A stretch of 64,000 nucleotides of DNA from Portulaca oleracea (Eukaryota > Streptophyta > Magnoliopsida > Caryophyllales > Portulacaceae), in assembly GCA_029582165.1 (NCBI GenBank), contig CM055881.1, positions 26,964,094-27,028,093 of the forward strand, in the 5' to 3' direction. The notes under the pieces were generated by a model. It saw only the letters and a list, made by a program, of their open reading frames with translations. It did not search any database and was not told where the DNA came from. Numbering within the stretch: the stretch's first letter is position 1; every line of letters begins with the position of its first letter. Shown here one piece after another: positions 58,015 through 64,000 of this stretch. The position numbers were made by a program, and so were the translations under genes.

Positions 58015-59262
58015 CAATACTTCCACAAGCTTCCCCACTCCAAAACCCAACAAATCAACCTCAGAAGTAAGTTTTCATGGCTTCCCAGAAATTTCACCAA
58101 AAAACATAAATGCTTAATGACGGATCACCCCAAATGATTCTTAATCACAACAAACTTCAAACACAACAATATATGACTACAATAGACCAATTTCAACTCA
58201 AAATACCAAACTTGAACACTAAAACACACCCAACATAACAACACAAATGGGTATGAAAGGGGGTTCCCAAATCAAACACAACAAGTGAGTTCTACACCTA
58301 GCTAACTAGCTCTAATCCATGAGAGATTGGGAACTCAATAATTGCAAGAAAAATCAACTTAAGGCACACCAAGTACCAACATCAACCATGGCCACAAGTA
58401 GAACTCACAACACAACCCGAACCCTTACAATAGAGTAGATCTAGATCTCACACACCCAAATCAACAAAAGCTTAACAAGATATGAACAATATATAAAGAA
58501 TACTCACCAAGATTGAACTAAGAGTTCAAGAGATTCATAAAAGCTAGGCCACCAACACCCATTGAGACTCCATGACAACCCTCACCAAGCTTGAAGAAGG
58601 TATTCCACACTTGCAAGCTCTAAAGGGGATACTCTAACCCACCGCCAAGAACATTCAAGGATAAAGAGAGAGAGATTTGAGGAATAGGATTGCAAATACC
58701 CAAAGTTTTTCATTCAAAATGTCTAAGTTCTCGTTCTATTGAGAACCAATACAAATATAAGGGGTGGGGAGAAGATAAACGGTTGAAAAACGCGACCAGC
58801 TGCGAAAACAAGGTTAGGCATAGCTAGCGTCTAACCCAGAGATATCCTACGACGAGAAAATTAGGACGTGCGACTGGCGTCTCCCTAGCGCGACGAGCGC
58901 TAAAGGGGACGCAACAGCCATCGCCTCCCCCATTTTCACCCTTCCTTCGGTCTTCTCCTCCTATCCTTCTTCCATGTCTCTCCTAGCCTTTTTCCATGCC
59001 CAATACTGAGCCCTTTAACTGAAAATGGACTCGAGCTCGAGCCGGGGACTATTTGTGCCAATGTCGACCCGACCCGAGGCCTTCAAGTGCCCTTAGGGAT
59101 GGCCCGAGACACCACGAAAGTCTGGAAGGAACCCTTATCGAAGACCCGAAAGAACTTGCAAATGGTGTGGATGTCACCCATCCAAGTCTTCACCCAATGT
59201 TCATCCAAGGGAACCTGGAAGCTCACATCAAGGTAGAGGAGAGCTCGGAGGGGACCGGATCA
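58015..59262 (-). repeat. 5' LTR of gypsy D
   Basis: Starts TGATCCGGTCCCCTCC (minus strand, 59262), and its first 140 bp match the truncated 3' LTR. The inner end is inferred from a PBS-like TGGTATC near 58011-58017. It contains CGC/GCG-rich short repeats around 58780-58920 ahead of a TATATTTG string. Confidence 0.55.
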
Positions 59263-59829
59263 CGTAATGATCCTCTCATTTTTCATTAAAATAAAACGAA
59301 AATAAATCTCTCCTTTATACAACAATTGTCACTTTAGAGGGAAAGAACATATATAAGAGGCCCTACTCTCATTAGCAAAAACTAACTAAAATGGATAAAG
59401 GTAGTAATTTATGAGGACGAATATAAAATATTACTCTAATAGATATTGTAAAAAAAAAATAAAGTTAGTTAAAGTGATAAATAATTATGACCATAAATAT
59501 AGATTAAAATATAATTATTTTTAAGAACTACTCTAATCATTAATTAATAATGTTATATACTATTAATATATATGCCAATATATAATTGACACAATTATGC
59601 ATGATTAACTACACATAAAATTAAATAGTTTTTTTTAAAAAAAAACTAAATACTTTAAATTTTTATATAATCAGACATTTATAACATTGATATGTCTTTT
59701 TCTTATTTTTTTTTTAATATATCTTTGTATTTCTTAAAATTTAATTTTTCACATATTCATAAAAATGCAAGAGTCTTACTTCATGAAGTCTACTCGTGAG
59801 TGTTGCCACCATAAAACCTCCCCCCTTTT
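59263..59829. other. AT-rich spacer
   Basis: No gene or clear repeat; low-complexity AT-rich sequence with poly-A/T runs. Confidence 0.5.
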
Positions 59830-59899
59830 TCATAACTCCCTAACTTAATAAAAAATAGCGCGTCTTCGATGGATATCCGAGACCTTGAGCAATTCATCT

Positions 59900-60819
59900 T
59901 GCAGTTTATTGATTGATCTCTAGATATTTCCAAAAGTGTTCCTATTACAAGCTATCCAGTCGCTTCATACAAACTTCCAACTTTCACATGCAATTTATAG
60001 TAGGTTCAACACTACTCGCTTCCATCCATGCCCTTTCAATAACATCTTTACATCCCTCATCTAAAGCCTACATCATCTCAAACGGTTTCCTTTTCCTTTT
60101 CTTCCTATTTTCATGCCTTTCAAAGTAGTGCAACATGATGGGAAAGTGATCACTGATATCCTCATTGATATGCTTGACTCTAGCCTCGGGGAAACGTGTT
60201 CTCCATTCATGAAAGGCTAAGTACCTATTCATTCACTCCTCAACTAAGTCATCCCCTTCCTACCATTCTACCAACTAAACTCCTTTCCTTCAAACCCCAA
60301 TTCGGATGGGTTGCATTGGTCTACCAAGTCTTGGAAAGCTTCTAGGATAGCTTGTGGTTTCGTTGGCCCACCAAGATTCTCAAAATTAAAGAAGAACTCG
60401 TTGAGGTTTCCTCCTATGAGCCACGACAGATCAGAGTGTGACTTAAGGTCAATGATCAAGTCACATGTTCGACGTTTCTCCGTATTCTCTAGGTACCCAT
60501 AGATCCCCATGAATCTCCATGTGTCTTCACCATTTCTCCATCTAAGAGAAGTGCCAATGTGATGAAGAGAGTGACAAAAGATTTATATGTCAAGTTCCTT
60601 CCTCCATAGCACACTCGGGCCACCCATCCGACCCACACAATTAACAGCAAAACAAGCAAACCCCTCTAGCCTCCTCAACAGCAACCCAAACTCCTCCCAC
60701 CTCAGCTTAGTTTCCGATAGGAAAACTAAACTTGGCTTGTAGACCCCCACTATTCGGTGGAGGTCCTTGACTGCCTGAGGATTTCCAAGCCCACGGGAGT
60801 TTATATATAAGATATTCAT
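59900..60819 (-). pseudogene. L1 endonuclease domain
   Basis: Starts MNILYINSRGLGNPQAVKDL, then LVFLSETKLRW, FACFAVNCVGRMGG, WLIGGNLNEFFF (the normal GDFNE site changed to GNLNE) and DHFPIMLHYF near 60115. Stops and shifts interrupt it. Confidence 0.77.
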
Positions 60820-60927
60820 TATCCTAGGTGGGGTCGTAAGACAACCTCCACCTCTTGATCGGTTTGTAGGCGAGAAAACTTATGTCCCCCAACTACATGA
60901 ATTTTTTCCCTTCCTGACACCTCGGGT

Positions 60928-61593
60928 TCAGTAAAAATTTTCGCTTGAAAATTTCATTTCCCGTATCCACCCCTTCTCCGTCAACAACCATCGCAACCTC
61001 CTTCCCATTTCCAAGTCTGTACCACCAGCTCCCACTGATGTGTTCCCTTTGGGTTCTGAGAACGCTAAGCATTGCCTTGCTCTCGGTTGAGTTTTATGCC
61101 CTTTCAATGTCAAGTACAACTTCTCCTCAAGGATCTTCTTTTTGGCATTTCTCTTACGTGACTTCATGGGTGAGGCCTTCATCCAACCCCCATATTGTAG
61201 CTCCTCTTTTGATGTCTCTGGATTCACCGTGTCACAGTCCTTGAGTATGTAACCCAATTTCCCACAACTATGACAAAAGTCCGGGAGTCTTAAGTATTTG
61301 AAATAAATCCATATGGATTTCCCATGTACCTTCACCATGAGGCCTCTCGGCAACGGCTGAGTAACATCGACATCCACTTGGAAGCATAGAGATTTATCTC
61401 CACCACACATCGAGTCCTCCTCACACCCTACAAAAAATTGGGTTTGTCGTAATGCATGTACTTCATATGCCTTAACCCAAAATCTAGCCGTTTTGAACTC
61501 GATTTCGGCAAATTGTTCGGTTCCATCCCATTCCTTCAGCAACAATAACTTCTCGTCAAAGGACCATGGCCCTTCATTCAACATATACTCCAT
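60928..61593 (-). pseudogene. L1 LINE ORF1 (DUF4283 plus CCHC)
   Basis: The 221-codon frame starts MEYMLNEGPWSFDEKLLLL, then KTARFWVKAYEVHA, PLPRGLMVKV and the knuckle DFCHSCGKLGYILKDCD. It encodes the plant L1 RNA-binding ORF1. The first DUF4283 strands are missing, so it is probably truncated upstream. Confidence 0.8.
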
Positions 61594-61700
61594 ATCTTTT
61601 GCGGAAAAAATTGAAAACGGAACATATTATTATCTAACTGACTAATCACCACGCCTTTTAAAGGCTTCCATATGTTTTTAACTGTTCGCATAACCCTCTA

Positions 61701-61775
61701 ATTGAAACTGTGACTGGTCATCAGATGCCCTACCAGACTCAGTTCAAGCTGTGACTAGTCATCAGATACCCATGT
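61701..61775 (+). repeat. Short direct repeat, about 45-bp unit
   Basis: CTGTGACTGGTCATCAGATG and CTGTGACTAGTCATCAGATA occur in tandem. Confidence 0.7.
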
Positions 61776-61856
61776 ACCCTTAATTAATGAATGAGATTTA
61801 TTTTACTTTTTAAAATATTCTTTTTTTGTTCCTACTAAGTGGAAGGGTATATTTGT

Positions 61857-62985
61857 CTAAGTTGAACTTTGTGAAATAATTTTTACCCTACATGAGGTTC
61901 GGTGTAATACCTTACCTTTGTGAAATAATTTTTACCTTACCTCATATAAGCTTTAAGTATTTTTTATCATACCCGAGGTTTGTCGTAATAATTATCACAC
62001 ATATAACCTTTGTGATATAATTTTGCCTTACCTCACATAAGTTACAAGTGATTTTTACTGTACCCGAGGTTTGTTGTAAGTGTTAGTGCAACACTACAAC
62101 ATAACAAGGCTACAACGACTTAACAGACCGTTCAACATCATATTGGTCGCAGAATTTTTTCGCGTGACCGATAGCTTAGATAATTAAGTGTTTAGCTTAT
62201 AGTATGGGTATTCTTTATTGATCACTCTCTTTTTACAATGAATAACTTAGATCATGAAGTGTATGGATCAATAACTAACTATGTACCGATTTGATCTAAT
62301 TGAAATTGGTTTGTTTATTTGCTTCGTTCGTCGCGAAAAGGAATAACTTTTTTTATATTGATTTCAGAAATTCATTTGGTCTTTAATTAATACATGTATC
62401 AATAATGAATAGAAACACCTAAATATCGAGCGGATTTTGGGGGAATATCTTCAGTAGTTGCTTGTATTTAATGGCATTTAATGGTGGTATGGGTAGATTC
62501 ACATTTAAGTGGAAAATCGATGGTCGCGAAAGGGTTTAGGATTTATCTACGTGATTGGTAGTGGAGAGGGTAGTAAGAGAGGATTGAAAGGTTATGGAAA
62601 GTTTAATGGAGTGTAGATGACGGAGACTGACATTTCATTGTAGATTGCTTCTTGTTTTCTTCCTAGGATGACATTTCATGGCCTTCAAATGTCATCTTAG
62701 ATTCTGGATCTTCAATAGTAATGGCGAAATTTGAAGATGTAGATCTTCAGTAACACTTACTGCTAACCACAAGTTAAGTAAAAATCACATACAATTATTG
62801 TGAGGTAGGGTAAAAATTATTTCACAAATGTGACGTGTGTACTAATTATAATAGTTAACCTCAAGTAGGGTAAAACATACTTACCGGTTATGTGACGTAG
62901 GTAAAAATTATTTTACAAAGGTGAGGTGTGTAAAAATTATTACACTAGACCTTAGGTAAAGTAAATGTAATTTACTCAAATTAAA
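61857..62985. mobile_element. Large foldback element with subrepeated arms
   Basis: The left arm (about 61857-62095) and right arm (about 62748-62985) are inverted repeats of roughly 240 bp. Each is built from a 50-60-bp phrase (TTTGTGAAATAATTTTTACC ... CTACCTCA) repeated several times. About 650 bp of non-coding sequence lies between. No target duplication was resolved. Likely a DNA-transposon derivative. Confidence 0.6.
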
Positions 62986-63078
62986 TACTCTATCAAAGTC
63001 ATAAAAATAAACATTATGGATATTAAAACAATAGAGGGAGTAACATTTCTACCCTAGTATACAAGTACACTGAAAATA

Positions 63079-63843
63079 GGATGGTGCACCCGGGAGCATG
63101 ATGCTCCGGTGCACCCATCATCGCTCTCTTCTCCATTTTTTTTATTTGGTATTTTTAATTTATTTTTCTGGTTTAGTGTTTTATATTTTTTTATAATTTA
63201 ACCATTATAAAAAAAAGTATTATATAGTTTTTGATATGAATGTTTATAAAGTTATACTATAATATTCATAATATTTAATATGAATATTCAGAAAGATACA
63301 CTATAATGTTCATAATTTTTAAGATGAATGTTCATAATGTCTAATAAGAATACTCACTAAATAATTATGTTAATAATTTATGATATGAATGTTCAGAAAG
63401 ATACATTATAATGTTGATAATTTTTAAGGTGGATGTTTATAATGTCTATTATGAGAACTCACTAAGTAATGATGTTCATAATTTCTAATATGGATGTTCA
63501 GAATGATACAATATAATGTTCATAAATTTTACGATGGATGTTCATAATGTCTAATAAAAAATCTTACTAAATAATGATGTTTATAATTTTTAATATAGAT
63601 GTTCAGAAAAAATATATCACATGCTCATGATTTTTAAAATGGATATTGTAAACTAAAGGTACCGATTGCACTCATTAAAATTTTTTTAAAAATTGAGTAA
63701 AAAATATACATATTATACCCCGGAAACAAAACAAACAAAAGATTAATATGTCTATGTGCAGAAATTAAAAAAAAAAGGAAGAAACAAATGGGAAGAAGTG
63801 GGATGATGGTCGTACCGAGCATCATGCTCCGGGCGCACCATCG
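63079..63843. mobile_element. TIR element with palindromic ends and internal tandem repeats
   Basis: The left end GATGGTGCACCCGGGAGCAT and the right end read outward (GATGGTGCGCCCGGAGCATG) are inverted. Within each end GGTGCACC.. AGCATGATGCTCC.GGTGCACC is itself palindromic. Terminal repeats span about 45 bp. No ORF is present; the interior is a tandem array. Confidence 0.72.
63225..63645 (+). repeat. Tandem repeat, about 106-bp unit, four copies
   Basis: ATATGAATGTTCAGAAAGAT recurs near 63274, 63381, 63487 and 63593, followed by ATAATGTTCATAATTTTTAA and ATGTCTAATAAGAATACTC. Confidence 0.8.
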
Positions 63844-64000
63844 TCATTCTAATGTAGTGGCTATACGTTGGACATACCAAGACCTCGTCTTCTGTGTCAG
63901 GTCAGGTGTGAAAGTTGGTTGAATTGCAAAGATTCTGTTTTAACTTAAGTGCTTCAATACTTTGCTGATGAAATGGCAGCAACGAAAATTGAATGAAGAA

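Larger units (their letters stand above)
48665..59262 (-). mobile_element. Ty3/gypsy element D, decayed, split by a nested LTR element
   Basis: The minus strand runs 5' LTR (59262 to about 58015), gag (from 57836), zinc knuckle, protease, RT, RNase H, integrase, then a truncated 3' LTR (48805 down to about 48665). The nested element occupies 50578-55147, and the host reading continues across it (KVE at 55153, then the RT-RNase H linker below 50573). Numerous stops. Lineage not resolved: a chromovirus type related to Reina/CRM is possible. Confidence 0.83.
59830..61595 (-). mobile_element. L1-clade LINE, 5' part (ORF1 and endonuclease)
   Basis: The minus strand holds ORF1 (60928-61593) and then the endonuclease blocks of ORF2 (about 60819-59900). 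RT is absent. Different from the 33425-36436 copy in sequence but the same layout. Confidence 0.8.

Noticed and set aside
63225..63645. CRISPR-like array
   Set aside because: Units are about 106 bp, degenerate, with no spacer-repeat alternation, and the DNA is plant nuclear; it is a tandem repeat inside a MITE.

Overview
This window is nuclear DNA from a flowering plant, most likely a eudicot. The evidence is one spliced, plant-type Mediator gene with multi-kilobase introns, embedded in a typical plant repeat landscape: Ty3/gypsy LTR elements, L1 and RTE LINEs, an Au-type SINE, Stowaway, Mutator-like and hAT-like MITEs, and a mariner-type transposase. No species-specific marker was found. No tRNA, rRNA, CRISPR array or bacterial-style operon is visible.

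Layout. 1-16200: the 5' half of MED16 (SFR6) on the minus strand. Eight exons encode about 650 residues, and the 3' half lies off the left edge. Introns hold a Stowaway MITE, RTE and L1 LINE pieces and an Au SINE. 16200-18730: two Mutator-like foldback MITEs and unassigned AT-rich sequence. 18731-20508: a compact LTR retrotransposon (213-bp LTRs that look identical, Met-tRNA PBS, 5-bp TSD) that carries fragments of three host genes (TIR1/AFB F-box, PDX1, thiamine pyrophosphokinase) instead of gag-pol. 20509-24933: non-coding sequence, probably a long gypsy LTR, split by a 1.4-kb solo LTR. 24934-33423: two Tekay/Del-like gypsy pieces facing each other head to head, the right one with a 3.9-kb 3' LTR that contains a foldback MITE. 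33425-37560: minus-strand L1 LINE, Au SINE and RTE LINE 3' end. 37889-39000: two MITEs. 41490-46930: plus-strand L1 with endonuclease, RT and RNase H domains, broken by two insertions and a large microsatellite. 47562-48664: decayed mariner transposase. 48665-59262: a decayed minus-strand gypsy element split by an intact 4.57-kb plus-strand gag-protease-only LTR element (50578-55147). 59830-61590: L1 5' part. 61857-63843: a large foldback and a MITE with palindromic ends and internal tandem repeats.

How it fits together. MED16 is the only gene that looks functional; everything from about 16.3 kb on is layered transposable-element sequence. The two most interesting items are the gene-capturing small LTR element at 18.7-20.5 kb and the non-autonomous gag-pro element at 50.6-55.1 kb. 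Both keep the parts needed for mobilisation in trans (LTRs, PBS, polypurine tract, TSD) but lack reverse transcriptase. Exon borders come from reading splice sites by eye and from remembered family conservation; no alignment was run.
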